From: Carex sylvatica
Taxonomy: Eukaryota > Streptophyta > Magnoliopsida > Poales > Cyperaceae
Direction of reading: 5' to 3'
Assembly (NCBI GenBank): GCA_964058845.1
Contig: CAXKVR010000108.1
Coordinates: 20,871-84,870 of the forward strand
DNA: 64,000 nucleotides
Positions 33,481 to 44,620 of this stretch are shown piece by piece. The notes beneath the pieces are model-generated. The model was given only the letters and a program-made list of their open reading frames with translations. It was not told where the DNA came from and did not search any database. Every line of letters starts with the position of its first letter. Within the stretch, counting starts at the first letter, position 1. The translations under genes and the position numbers were made by a program.

Positions 33481-33845
33481 ATCACTTTATATTATAAATA
33501 CAAGATAATTGGTGTTATTTCATGATAAAATCTAGATCAAATGTGTATATAATTTATGCTTATCAATCAGTCTGCATTATGAACATTTTTTTTTAAGTTT
33601 AAATAGCCGATTTTTTATCTATCTAACAATATAGTATAGAAATTGTAAAAAACTTAAAATTTAGTCTGCAAACATATCTTTCTACAAAAATCATGTTGAA
33701 CAATTAAATTAAATATTTAAACTTTGAAAATAAAAATATTAATCTGTATAATAAACCAATATGCGTTATATAACTGTATAATAAAAAAATTAATACTTAT
33801 TAATCTGTATAATAAAAATATTAATATGTATAATGGAGTTTAATT

Positions 33846-34240
33846 GGCTAGTATAACATCTGTGTCATTTTAACCTATATAACACCAACTCTAAAATCTA
33901 TCAAATCGACTTCAAACAGTAAATTCAAACCGTTCAAACCTATCTACTTCATTAGTTGTGCGTTTACATGTAAAATTTATAACTTTTCGAATTTATTTAG
34001 TATTAGATAAAGCTGTCAAATATGTGAGTTTTTAAGTTAATTTTAATACATTAATTTTTTAACTTTTTTATCACTTTATTTGATACTAAAATAACTCAAA
34101 AATATAAAAAATTTGTATGTAAGCGCATCACACATAATATAAATTGGTTTGAACGGTTTGAATTAGTCGTTCGAAATCAATTTGATAGATTTTAGAATTG
34201 ATGTTATATAGGCTGAAATGACACTAATGTTATACTAGCC
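33846..34240. mobile_element. MITE, 395 bp, GGCTAGTATAACATC family (second copy)
   Basis: Same family, length and orientation features as 8043-8436: ends GGCTAGTATAACATCTGTGT and complement, with the AACCGTTCAAACC block and inner GTTTACATGTAAAA. No clear target duplication. Confidence 0.8.
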
Positions 34241-34706
34241 GTATATAATGAACTTAGGGACGCGCTTACTGTGCCAATATAGAGCCAATTATTGAACGGC
34301 TCTCCGAACATCCGATCCAGAGCAGAATTCGCCTGAAAAGTCAGATTTTGAATCAATTTAATTAAAATAAATACTAATATTATATTAAACTAAGAAATTG
34401 GGAAAAAAGAGAGGCAAAAGTTGTGCTTTTAATGAGTAAATAAGATATAAATAAGTTTCGATAGGAGATTAGGAACTTTCTCAAAATTTGATGGATATAT
34501 AAAAACAATTAATCTTATAAATATGGACTTGTCTGCAAAAGTAGAATTTTATAACTGATATTGATATATTGGAAAACGGTGGCAATCTAGTGATTAGTTT
34601 AAAGTTGCATTCTACCCGTAGGCATAACATGTTTCTAATTGACAATTGACAATTTGATGTATAACATGTTTCTAATTGACAATTTGATGTCAGACCACTG
34701 TATTTC

Positions 34707-35115
34707 ACCGAAATTTATATTTATAGGAAATGAAAAAAGAAAAATAAAAAAATAAAAAAATTGGGTGAGAAATTCAAAAATGAAAAGGCAGGAAGGAGTC
34801 ATGGCATCTCTGTTTGACGCTATAGCACATTTCAAACCAAAAAAAAAAAAAATTGGACTGCTATAACCCATCTATCCCATGGAGTTTTTACTTCATGGAT
34901 TTCTTTGCTTATGTTATTGAAGTCTATCATCTCTTTAATTAAATCTGTGAGTAGGAATGGATCATGGCGGCTCATTTTTTTTTTCATTTTTTATTTATTT
35001 GAGATGTGGGACACCATGTGTCCTTCCTGCTTTTTCATTTTTGAATTTCTTGCACAGCATTTCTTATTTTTTATTTTTATTTATTTTTTATTTTTCTATG
35101 AATAAAAATTTCGGT
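34707..35115. mobile_element. Foldback element, about 410 bp
   Basis: ACCGAAATTTATATTTATAG at the left pairs with the complement of CTATGAATAAAAATTTCGGT at the right. Inside, GAAATTCAAAAATGAAAA and GGCAGGAAGGA pair with TCCTTCCTGC and TTTTTCATTTTTGAATTTC. A loop of about 150 bp separates the arms. A short tandem duplication with AACATGTTTCTAATTGACAA (34626-34690) lies just outside. Confidence 0.65.
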
Positions 35116-36144
35116 ATATTTGATTTCATTAATTTAATCCGCTCAGTAGCAATTGCCTCTTTATGAAAAATATTTTTCAACGTATATATATTTTGAAGTT
35201 ATAGTTTCATATATAAAGATTTGTAAAAGGATTGTTTAATATTTTTCTTTTGTTATTTTCTTTTTAAAAAAAAGAAGGGGGAGGTCAAGCCTCCTGATTT
35301 CATTAATTAATCAATGCTGCTTAATTTTAAAATCAATTATCAGTTATGTTTCATTTTACAAAATATACAATCTTTATGCACAAATTAAACTACGAATTTA
35401 TATTGAAACATCCCATCAATTACACATCTACACCACCACACAATGATTTATTGGTATATTAAATCTAATTATCTAATTGTAGGGACCATATTGGTTCAGT
35501 TTGAACAAGCAATTTATTTAGATAAAGATGGGAACCGAATCATTTATTTTTTAATATCTGTAAAAAAGATATCCACAGAAGTAGTTTAGACAAATAATCA
35601 GTTTGATCCACAATTTTGAGTTGTTGACTTTGCACATGTATATCTAGCTGCTAATTTTGCACGTTACCAATTTAGTATATGAACAAACAGTTGCACATGT
35701 ATCACATGTATTTTATTTTTTTATTTTTTTTAAGTTAGTGGTAATTGCCATCTAATGAATGTATTAATAAAAAATTTGGTATACAAATTCCACCACTAAA
35801 TCCTATATGTCTCCTAAATAATGTACTAGGAATAAAAAAAAAAAGGCTACTAAAAGTTTAAAACTTGAGAAAAAATAAAGTTGAATTAAAGTTGTAATTC
35901 GGGAAATAATTTTAGTATAATTCGTGATTCGGAAATAATTTGAATATAATTTGAAAATAATACATAATTATATATTGAGAACAAAAAAAATAAAAACAAA
36001 GAAAAATTCGTGAAAAATTTGTTAATAATTAGTAAAATTCACGAATAACTCGAAAAAAGTTTTGGATAACCGAATAATACACGGATCGATTCATGAAGAG
36101 CTCAAATCTGAATTATTTGTGAATCTGATTACTATGCTAATTGG
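35116..36144. other. AT-rich intergenic DNA
   Basis: No gene or clear element recognised. Around 35890-36080 the phrases AATAATTTGAATATAATT, GAAAATAATACATAATTA and AATAATTCGTAAAATT recur loosely, suggesting a degenerate simple repeat. Confidence 0.5.
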
Positions 36145-36840
36145 AGAGCACTATATCCTCTCTTTTTTAGTTTTATCCTTTCTTTCCATTCTTCTCACCA
36201 AATTAAGAGTGATGCCTTTTTGTCTCCAGCGTTATACTAAAATTAAGCGAGCTCATCGTATAAGAAGGCATCTACTACAGCACTGACGACATGATCAAAT
36301 CTTTAAACACTGAGCTCACAAGGATCCAGTTCTTCCTCAATGATGTGAGTTGAACTGGAAAAATGGAGACGCTGCATGCTGTGATGAACTGGGTGAAAGA
36401 AATTACTGATGTCGGCTATGAAATTGAAGTAATTCTAATTTATCTGATGAAGTACAGGAACGAGATTCAGAGGCGGAGAAAGGGGTTCATCGGCTTCATT
36501 TTGAGGTATGCTCATTTACCATGTGAATTTTTGCTCTTCATAAGGTAGGAGCAAATTAAGATTGACAAGATAAAGGCCAAATTAGGGGATATTAGTAAAA
36601 GCAAGGAAAGATGTGGAATTATTAGTACTGGTAATCGAGGAAATGACGAAGAGGTCGATTGATGGTGGTGGTGGTGATGACATGATTAACATTAAGAGGA
36701 TCCATTCTCTTCATTTTGTTTATGATATGGATGTTGTTGGTTTTGATGGTTGTATAAACAAATTAATAGGGCATCTATTGAATCAAGGAAATTTAGATCG
36801 TAGTGTTGTAAATCTGCCAGAGGCTATCTAAATATATTGA
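36145..36840 (+). pseudogene. Decayed CC-NBS-LRR paralogue lacking the NB-ARC core
   Basis: Matches the CNL gene from its leader (about 11460) through the coiled coil and linker. The start region (GTGATGCCTTTTTGTC), the coiled-coil stretch (MNWVKEITDVGYEIE), KYRNE and the DDMIN region are all recognisable, but in three different frames because of small indels. After GATCGTAGTGTTGT, equivalent to about 12110, it jumps to GCCAGAGGCTATCTAAATAT, equivalent to about 12974. An 860-bp internal deletion has therefore removed the P-loop, kinase-2 and GLPL motifs. Similarity stops at about 36840. No functional product is possible. Confidence 0.88.
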
Positions 36841-36970
36841 AAACCTAAAAAAAAAAAAAACTTTTTTAGATTGTCAAAAAGAAAACCTATCTTATCAACA
36901 AAAATTTGTTTGGTCCAGCTTGGGATAATCGAGATAAGACTTCAATTAGTTATAAAAAGAAAGTGAATTT

Positions 36971-37157
36971 GTATCCTCCGAGTTACCTGACTGAGAAAAA
37001 TTAGCAATGGACGGCCCACATTAATCTCAGTCGAATCAAACTCAATCCGGTGTCTATAGAAACTATAGATCATCCATGTTAAGATTCATGCCAGGTTAAA
37101 AAATCAGTCCAGGTATAATTTTTCTGTATCAGGTACCTGGGGAATCTGAATTCTTCC
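36971..37157. mobile_element. Small MITE-like palindrome
   Basis: GTTACCTGACTGAGAAAAATTA near 36981 is matched in reverse complement by TAATTTTTCTGTATCAGGTAC near 37116. Outer parts (GTATCCTCC / GGGGAATCTGAATTC) pair weakly. Boundaries uncertain. Confidence 0.4.
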
Positions 37158-37241
37158 ATGACATGGGGCTTGAGATAAAGAATATATACAATTGTCCAAA
37201 TTTATGATATCGAACAAAATTCTGTTAATTTCGATATTATA

Positions 37242-38000
37242 CAGTGTTCTAGCTAGCTATAGCAGCGCTATAGTTTTTCAGGACCATAAACGCTACGCTA
37301 TGAGATAAAAATGCGCTAACCCAGCTACGACTGATATTACCGCTATGTGTGACGCGCTATTGCTACCGCTATGTTACATGGGTTTTTTTTTTTTTACAAT
37401 TTATATGAGCTTCTGTTCTTCTATTTCTATTTTTAATTCTACATAGTCTTCTACGATAAGTATGCTAAACCAAACTATATGGTTCTGTTTTTATTTATAC
37501 ATGATTTATTTTCTCATTCTATATCGAGAAATATTCAAATATTAATTCTTCATTTTGATTGCTCTCCGTATAGTATTCATTTGTAAAAGTATTATCATTC
37601 GTTTCAATTGAAAGCTGATTTTGATTATTAGTATTATTATAATATATAAAATGTTTAAATATGTATACTGACTTTATTTACCTTATAAAATTAATTATTC
37701 TTTGTCTATTATAATATGTAATACTATGAAATATGGACTATTAAATAATATTACTTTTTAGATTTTTTTTTCCTTCTTATTTGCGTAATAGATAAAAATT
37801 ATAGACTTAGATTAGTTGTGATTTAGTTGTTACCTCAATTCTCCTATTGATTATGTTGATAATTAGTATAAATATAGAATATAAAATTTGAAAAGAAAAA
37901 AATGCTATGTATGATAGCTTTTGTTATAGCTACGCTATTCGCAATAACTTTTTGTTTTGGTCTCCCCGCTGTTCCGCTATAATCGCTATTTAGAACCTTG
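37242..38000. mobile_element. hAT-type non-autonomous element, 759 bp, 8-bp target duplication
   Basis: Ends CAGTGTTCTAGCTAGCTATA (left) and CAAGGTTCTAAATAGCGATT (right, complement) are typical hAT termini. ATATTATA flanks both sides (37234-37241 and 38001-38008). Multiple CGCTAT/ATAGCG motifs lie within about 130 bp of each end, as in hAT subterminal repeats. The centre is AT-rich and non-coding. Confidence 0.88.
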
Positions 38001-39091
38001 ATATTATATTATTTCTTACTTCCGAAAATTAGTTAACTTCAAATGTGTAGGCTTACTCATGTTGATTCATTTTTTTAGAAAAAAAAAAAAGTTCACTAAA
38101 ATGACGGTAACTTTTATTGATGGGCTTACTTGTATGATTGTATCCATGTAAAAGGTTGAGATATATTATGGGCCTTTATAAGGTTTAAAATGGACAATAG
38201 TTGGGCCCAATCAAAGTTATAGAAAATCCGAGGCTTTACAAAAAGTGTTCGGCCATAAACAACAATACAATACACTGTCTGATGCTTTTCCTAATCAGAA
38301 ACTTAATTATAAACAAGAAGATCACATTAACATATATATCTCATTTCAAAGTTCACAATTGTATATCTGGGGACCAATTTGGGTCCCATTTGCATCATAC
38401 TCAATTTTCGATTTGAGTCTAATGGGTTCAACATCCATCCGATCCGCTTTAAGATCCATGCACACTGCTTCAATAAGTATGCACATCAGCTTCAGTATTT
38501 GTGAGCACGGAACTTAAAGTGGATCGGCTGGACGTGGAACCCATTCACTCAAGTTTGAGTCCAATGTCCATCAGATTCTGATCAGACAGTCAGTCGATCG
38601 AGCTCAACTGGCTTGGTATTTTTATTTTTTTATTATAAGGCATAAAGCCCATTTTCATTAGCTGAAAACGAATAATGGCTTGGTTTATTAAATATAGGTA
38701 TTTACTCATATGCGTTTGAGTTTCACAGCACTTAAACAAGCTATATTATCTTACGGTAAAAACTTTGTCACCATTTTCCTCTTGATCATGTAACATCTGT
38801 AACTATCAATAGCATGTTTTGGCAGAGAACAAACTAAATTTGGCTGAGAACAGAGCAAATGTACATATGAATATATGATAATAAGAATCATCTCTTCTTC
38901 CCTTTATTCATTTTCTAGAGACAACCAGAGAACAAATTATGGTTATATATATTACGAGTTCAGGATTTTGTTAGATTCTCAATTCTATTTTTTATAAATT
39001 GCTAGGGACTGCCAAATGGGTATCCAGTTGTGCCCAAGCATATTACAGTATGCAGTCTAGTAAATTTTCATTGTTTACTGTTGAATTTGTG
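38001..39091. other. Intergenic DNA with a fragment of the U4 flank
   Basis: About 38715-38765 reads, on the minus strand, like the U4 3' flank (TTTTTACCGTAAGATAATA, GCTTGTTTAAG, CTGTGAAACTC). The inverted duplication around the defensin-like gene therefore once extended farther. Otherwise no gene seen. Confidence 0.5.
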
Positions 39092-39346
39092 CATATATAT
39101 TATGGTTTATCTGTGGACTATTTGATTATGGTAAGCTCATTCGCATAAATGTGATCAGCTATATCATATAGATAATTAGTTAAAAGTTTGCTAGATTCCA
39201 AATTAAATAAATAAAAACATAGGTATATACCGTAAATATTTTTGATGTAAATAACACAGGATCACATACTGGCACGTACACTATACAGAATACTAAATAT
39301 TTTGATAACTTCTTCCCAAAACAGTAACAAACACTTAATCTCAGCA

Positions 39347-39871
39347 TCAAGCACCAAGTGGTTGTGTTCTTAATTTTTGAACTTGTTTTGGAGGACTGTT
39401 CGCGCGTGGACCGGATCTGCACCTTTTGTCCATGCACCAGCAATCTTGCCGTTCAAGAAACCCGATCCCACCGAGGCATGTGCCCCACTTGTACTGTTTA
39501 TGCAGCTTGCACCACCATTCGCATATGGAGTTTACGCAAACCAAGGTTTTGTACCACCCGTTCATGAACATGTGATACTCGCATGCTTCTATCCCTGCAT
39601 TAGTTCAAAACCTTCATATGTTAGAACTAATTAATACTCTCTTTTTTAGGATTATATAGTTCCTTTTTTCTGTAAAATTTCCATATTTCAAAGGAAATAC
39701 AAGTATACGGTACATATGTGCGGTACAAATATTCATGACTCAAGTGCCACATCAATTATAATTTTATCAAGTAATAATTTTAATGGTGGAATAAATGATA
39801 GAAAGGTGAAATATACCCGAGGAGAGAGCAAACGTCACAAGGATGCAAAGAGCAACAACTTTGATTTCCAT
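39347..39871 (-). CDS. Secreted defensin-like cysteine-rich peptide, two exons
   Basis: Minus-strand exons 39817-39871 and 39347-39594, joined across a 222-bp GT-AG intron, encode 100 residues. Exon 1 is a signal peptide (MEIKVVALCILVTFALSS), with likely cleavage before Cys23. The mature part has eight cysteines spaced C-x14-C-x4-C-x3-C-x10-C-x11-C-x1-C-x4-C. The CxxxC and CxC pairs are diagnostic of the cysteine-stabilised alpha-beta fold of plant defensin-like peptides. A signal-peptide exon split from the cysteine exon is also the usual DEFL gene layout. A basic, proline-containing 23-residue tail after Cys77 is unusual. Expected role: secreted antimicrobial or signalling peptide; the target is unknown. 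The copy in the other arm is broken. Confidence 0.85.
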
Positions 39872-39933
39872 TTTCAATTTTTATTGGTTTTTCTTTTGCT
39901 GCTTGTGTTTTAGTCTCTAGCTTGGTATGTTGT

Positions 39934-39941
39934 TATTTATA
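39934..39941 (-). promoter_or_regulatory. TATA box of the defensin-like gene
   Basis: TATAAATA on the minus strand, 63-70 bp upstream of the start codon. The dead copy keeps the equivalent CTATAAATAACC near 42119-42130. Confidence 0.65.
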
Positions 39942-40105
39942 GCAGATTTGGCATATTTGAGTTACCAAAAATCTGGAAATTAAAACTTAAAAATTAAAGA
40001 GTCATCACTTAAAAGAGTTTCTTCCTTCCCAATTTATTCATCGCATTAATTATGTTTTTGTTTTATTTTTTTTCATTAGTACAATCCCCTACGTAGGATT
40101 TAATT

Positions 40106-41960
40106 ATTTTTTTCAAGATTACTTTCGAAACATTGCTTCTTCTTTTTTTCTAGGGAACCATGCATGCTGTTTAATTTTAAATAAAGATATTGCACAACAT
40201 CCGGGTAGGGGAAATTTATAGAATTCACATCCTCTCCATTATCTGAAAAGGGAATCTTTTACAATTAGTGGATCTGGACCGTTCCTTTTAATTTGGCACG
40301 AATTTCAAAGCCTAATAATATTGCATCCATGCTAGCTCGAATCCCAAATCGGTTGAGATTTAATCTCAAACCGTTAAGTGAAGGAGATCCTCTACAGTAC
40401 CTGAGAGGATATGAAGGCATCAGTTCTTAAAATCTTTCAAAGGCAATTTATATGTAAAATTCCTTCATGATGTTTTAGTTTTTGCTTGTTCTTTTGTGTG
40501 AGGAGTTATTTAACATTTTTATAATATCGTATTTAGGTAATAGCCGGAAATGAAATTGATAATCACATTCTTTTATTTTTTATTTTTGAAAAAATATCAT
40601 ATTTTTTATTCGAAGAATGCTTTTGTATTCTTGTCAATATTTAATTTGATCAGGAGACAGAGAATATAATTAATTAATTAAATAAATAAAAAGATCTTTA
40701 TTAACCTAAAGTTGTGATTTAAAGTTAAGAGATCTAACACTTAAAACTTATTAATTAAATTAAAGGTGGATGATATATGTCAATTAGAAATTGACTGAAC
40801 TCAATGATGAACTGAACTTTCAGGTCGATAGGAGATTTGGTTCCTTCTTTAAAACCGGACCTAGTGGACCATAAACCCATGGTTTATTATTGGTTCATTA
40901 TGCATAATTAATGGCATAGTTTTCTTATTTGAGCAACATAATGCAAACAAATTCAAAAAATAAGTGCATTAAATTTGTCAATAAAATCAAATTTAGATTT
41001 TCTTTTTACATGCATTTTAAGGACACAAATAACGAAGTATTGTGTTAATTTATATTTTATTTCCTTCATTTGTAAAATTTGCACCTAAAAAAATTATAAA
41101 ACGAAAAAAAAAAATCTAAATTTGATCAATGAACGTGGGACCTATTCTATTCTTCAAAAAGAAACCTTCAGATATTATCTAATTCATCAATTCGGATTCA
41201 CAAAACCTGAATCAAAATCCAGCCCAAAATAGACAATTTCACAGGTTCCTTATCTTATGAGATGCCCAATAAACAATTAAGGCCAAGAAAGGGAATAAAT
41301 ATATATATCTTTCTTAAAAACCGTCTTTGAGTGAAAAAGAAAATAAACATTTAATAAAAACATCAGCATTCTTTGAACCTATCTATCATTTACACGTTAA
41401 CAAAAGATTAGCCTTAATTATGGATTGTTTTGTCATAAATAAGTTATTAAAGTACAACTTCTTAAGACTAAGTGATTCTAAAATCTTTAGTATTGATTTT
41501 AAATGACGAATCTAAACTATTGAAATTAATCTACCTTATGAGTTATGCGTTGATATTTTTTTTATGCTAAATGATGTGTTTATATACAAATATTATTAAT
41601 TTGAAATTAATTTCGTGCAAAGTAAAGCGGTCAAACTGAAAAATGAACGCATAAACTTTTAAATTTCTTTTTTAACTGCTTGTTTTATACTAAATTAATT
41701 CAAAAGTTTATAAATTTTACATATAAATGCACCAAGGAAAATGATTTCAGCGGTTTAGAATTGTCTTTTAGAGTCCGAAAAAAATTAGAGTGGTGAGCTT
41801 AGGAAGTAAACAATAGTTCAGTTCTACTCAGGTTTGAGTTATTGTCATTATTTGGGGTATTTAAGAACACCAAAAGTTGAGAAACATGAAATTAAGCTAA
41901 AACAATACATATATAAGTGTTAATAACGGTGTTTCTAAAATAATCTTGAGAAATTAACAG
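40106..41960. other. Spacer between the inverted arms, with MITE remnants
   Basis: No gene recognised. It contains the MITE at 40224-40415 and, at about 41478-41790, a decayed relative of the GGCTAGTATAACATC family (TAAAGCGGTCAAACTG, TAAATTAATTCAAAAGTTTATA). AT-rich elsewhere. Confidence 0.5.
40224..40415. mobile_element. Small MITE, about 190 bp, TTCACATCCTCTC termini
   Basis: TTCACATCCTCTC at the left and GAGAGGATATGAA at the right are inverted. The inside carries GGATCTGGACCGTTCC and TTTGGCACGAATTTCAAA, a phrase also seen at about 9140, 52240 and 54570, suggesting one dispersed family. Confidence 0.55.
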
Positions 41961-42965
41961 AATTAAATCCTACGAATGGGTTTGTTACATTAAAAAAAAA
42001 AAACGAAAACATAATTAATGCGATGAATAAATGGAGAAGGAAGAAACTCTTTTAAGTGATGACTCTTTAATTTTTTAAGTTTTCCAGATTTTTGGTAACT
42101 CAAATATGCCAGAACTTCTATAAATAACCACATACCAAGAGGCTAAACATAAAAAGCAAAAGAAAAACCAAGAAAAATTGAAAATGGAAATCAAAGTTGT
42201 TGCTCTTTGCATCCTTGTGACATTTGCTCTCCTCGGGTATTTTTCACCTTTCTAAAATTTATTTCACCATTAAATTACTTCATAAAATCATAATTCATGT
42301 GGCACTTGAGTCATGAATATTTGTACCACATACATGTACCGTATGATCCGTATACATGTATTTTCTTTGAAGTATATAAATTTTACAGGAAAAGGAATTA
42401 TATATGCCTCATAACAATAGTGTATTAATTAGCTCTAACATATATATGAAGGGTTTTGAATTAATGCAGGGATAGAAGCGTGCGAGTATCACATGTTCAT
42501 GAACGGGTGGTACAAAACCTTAGTTTGAGTGAACTCCATATGCAAATGGTGGTGCAAGCTGCATAAACAGTACAAGTGGGGTACATGCCTCGGTGGGATC
42601 GGGTTTCTTGAACGGCAAGATTGCTGGTGCATGGACAAAAGGTGCAGATCCGGTCCACGTGCGAACAGTCCTCCAAAACAAGTTCAAAAATTAAGAACAC
42701 TACAACTTGGTGCTTGATGCTAAGATTAAATGCTACTTGCTGTTTTTGGAAGAAGTTATAAAAAATTTAACTGTTCTGTATACTGTACGTGCCAGTATGT
42801 GACCCTGAATTTTCTCTGATATGAAATAAGATATTTACATCAAAAATATTTACGGTATCTATGTTTCTTGTTAATCTAGGAAACTTTTAACTTTTCTATA
42901 TGTTGCAACTGATCACAGTTATGCGAAAGAGCCTGCCATAATCAAACAGTTCACGGATAAACCTC
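41961..42965 (+). repeat. Right arm of the 1-kb inverted duplication
   Basis: Inverted partner of 39092-40105. Beyond 42946 it continues into the U4-linked segmental duplication, so the inverted copy and the U4 copy 4 block are physically fused. Confidence 0.85.
42184..42717 (+). pseudogene. Dead copy of the defensin-like gene
   Basis: Exons equivalent to the intact gene lie at 42184-42236 and about 42471-42717. Two lesions are visible. Exon 1 has lost one CT of a CTCTCTCC run (53 rather than 55 nt), shifting the frame across the splice. In exon 2 the codon of the second mature cysteine has become TGA (42526-42528). All other cysteines and the tail are still readable, so inactivation is recent. 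Confidence 0.88.
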
Positions 42966-44217
42966 AATATTTATATATATGTAGAATTAATGGTATTGTG
43001 GTTGTGGATGGTTGCACAATCGAATTTTTTACTAGGCTTTTCTGAGCAACTTTGGAATTCAATAATAAATAATTAAAATTTACTAGACTTCATACAACAA
43101 CATGCTCCAGAGGAAAATGGAGAAAGGTGAGGGTCAAGTCCTCAAATTTCATTAATGGTGACCCAAATTGTGTCACGATTACAAGATTGAAACAAAAATA
43201 AAATTGAAAGTAGCTAAATAAGAAAATGAAAAGATAGAAAGAAAAATGACAAATTGTAACAGAGAAGAAAAATAAAAAAATCAAACTACCCTAAATGATC
43301 AAAGCTGGTAAAAGCATCACTTGAGAGTTCTTTTTTTTCTGGTAAAAGAACTGGTAAAAGTTTTTTTTTTCTGGTAAAACTGGTTATGATTTTTATAGTT
43401 CTGCTAATTGCTCTTGCTAATCGGATTGCACTTGAATTGGTGCATCAGGTTTGATATTGATTTGTCATTGACCAGTGTTTCTCACTTGGGCCACTGTTGC
43501 CTCTTTGTACACTGCATATGAGTATAAAGCTGAATATCTTGTACATCTGTCAAGAATTGAACATTTATTCCTTGACCCACTTGGAATCTGACCAATATGG
43601 AGAAGAATGGCTGTAGTTTTTTCATATTGTTCCACATTTGCGTGAATTCACATCCCACAGGTTACAATTTAAACAGATGGTCCAGGATCGTTCTTTTAAC
43701 TTAGCACAAATAATACTAACCGCCTGTGTTATCCCAAATAGGCACCGGCTGAGAGTAAATCTAGGCCGTCCGTTTCAATTTGCTAGAGTCAGGTATTCTC
43801 AGCATAACATTATTTGTAGCCAAAACAAACTGCTACAGTTTGGTACATCAGATGAAGACCAATCGGAAAGAAATTTAAAGGTTTAATTGCTGAAAAGAAC
43901 ATTCAGTATGATATTTGGATTAGTTTTTACCGTAAGATAATAAATGAGGGCAAAAGTTATATTTGTATAACTGATTAATTTAATAGCTTGTTTAAGTTCT
44001 GTGAAACTCGAACGCTAAATCTATCAAACTACAAAAGTAAAATGAATTATCAGTAGAACAATTTCAATTATCAGTAAAAAATCAGAACCAATACATGCCA
44101 ACTTGAACACAAGCAACTTTCATAACTTCCATTTCTAGCTAAAATTAAGGCTCAACTGAATCTCAATTATAAATTATAAACTTAAAGAAAAAAAAAATTG
44201 ATATTTTAAGAATTGTA

Positions 44218-44371
44218 GGATCCAACACCAGAGGTGGGACCCTTCCAGAAATTCTCAGAGGCACACAGACAAGCTGCGGCCAATGAGGGGGTTTGGAAAT
44301 AGTTTTCAACCAGCAATTGACGCGCTTCGGTATTACCTCACTAGCTGCGTCATTGCCCCAAGCGCAAAGAT
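44218..44371 (-). ncRNA. U4: U4 spliceosomal snRNA, copy 4
   Basis: A 154-nt minus-strand U4 RNA, apparently identical to copy 2: AUCUUUGCGC 5' end, 5' stem-loop with kink-turn, stem I segment, AAUUUCUGG Sm-type site and fully paired 3' hairpin. Of the four it has the best promoter: perfect TATAAATA and the closest USE match. It sits 0.9 kb from the nicalin start codon, on the opposite strand (divergent). Most likely an expressed spliceosomal U4 gene. Confidence 0.93.
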
Positions 44372-44396
44372 ACCTTCTACCTATGATGTGCTTCTT

Positions 44397-44497
44397 TATT
44401 TATAGCTCAGAGGTCCTATCGTTTCTCTTTACATCGACCTGGTGGGACTATATTTCCGCTGCACTTATACGAACCGGTTAGAAAACTCATCCGGGCT
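44397..44497 (-). promoter_or_regulatory. U4 copy 4 promoter: TATA, USE and RGCCCR
   Basis: TATAAATA at 44397-44404 and GTCCCACCAGGTCG at 44435-44448 on the minus strand are separated by about 33 bp, as required for pol II snRNA transcription in plants. AGCCCG lies at 44492-44497, and more GCCCA motifs (AAGCCCAAGCCCAGC, plus strand) near 44538-44552. Confidence 0.75.
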
Positions 44498-44620
44498 TTT
44501 ATAGGCCTATGCCTCGTATTTAGTTGTTAGTGGCCTAAAGCCCAAGCCCAGCGGGTCAAATTTCCTTCATTTGATAATGGAGGCTTCGTTTTAAAAGTCT
44601 AAAACAAACAAAAACACAAC

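Larger units (their letters stand above)
39092..40105 (-). repeat. Left arm of a 1-kb inverted duplication
   Basis: Reverse complement of 41961-42965 along its whole length with small indels: promoter, both exons and intron of a defensin-like gene plus its 3' flank (TTATGCGAATGAGC / ATAATCAAATAG). Spacer between arms is about 1.86 kb. This arm keeps the intact gene. Confidence 0.85.
42946..44620. repeat. Segmental duplication carrying U4 copy 4
   Basis: Matches 7513-9990 in the same orientation, with an internal deletion corresponding to about 7955-8836. It has a single copy of the 66-bp unit that is doubled at 9339-9470. Its end (TTCGTTTTAAAAGTCT) also matches the region upstream of U4 copy 1 (6688-6705). 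Confidence 0.85.

Noticed and set aside
42529..42717. Plus-strand 62-codon cysteine-rich frame as a functional gene
   Set aside because: It begins after the TGA that replaced a conserved cysteine and lacks the signal peptide; it is part of the defensin-like pseudogene.
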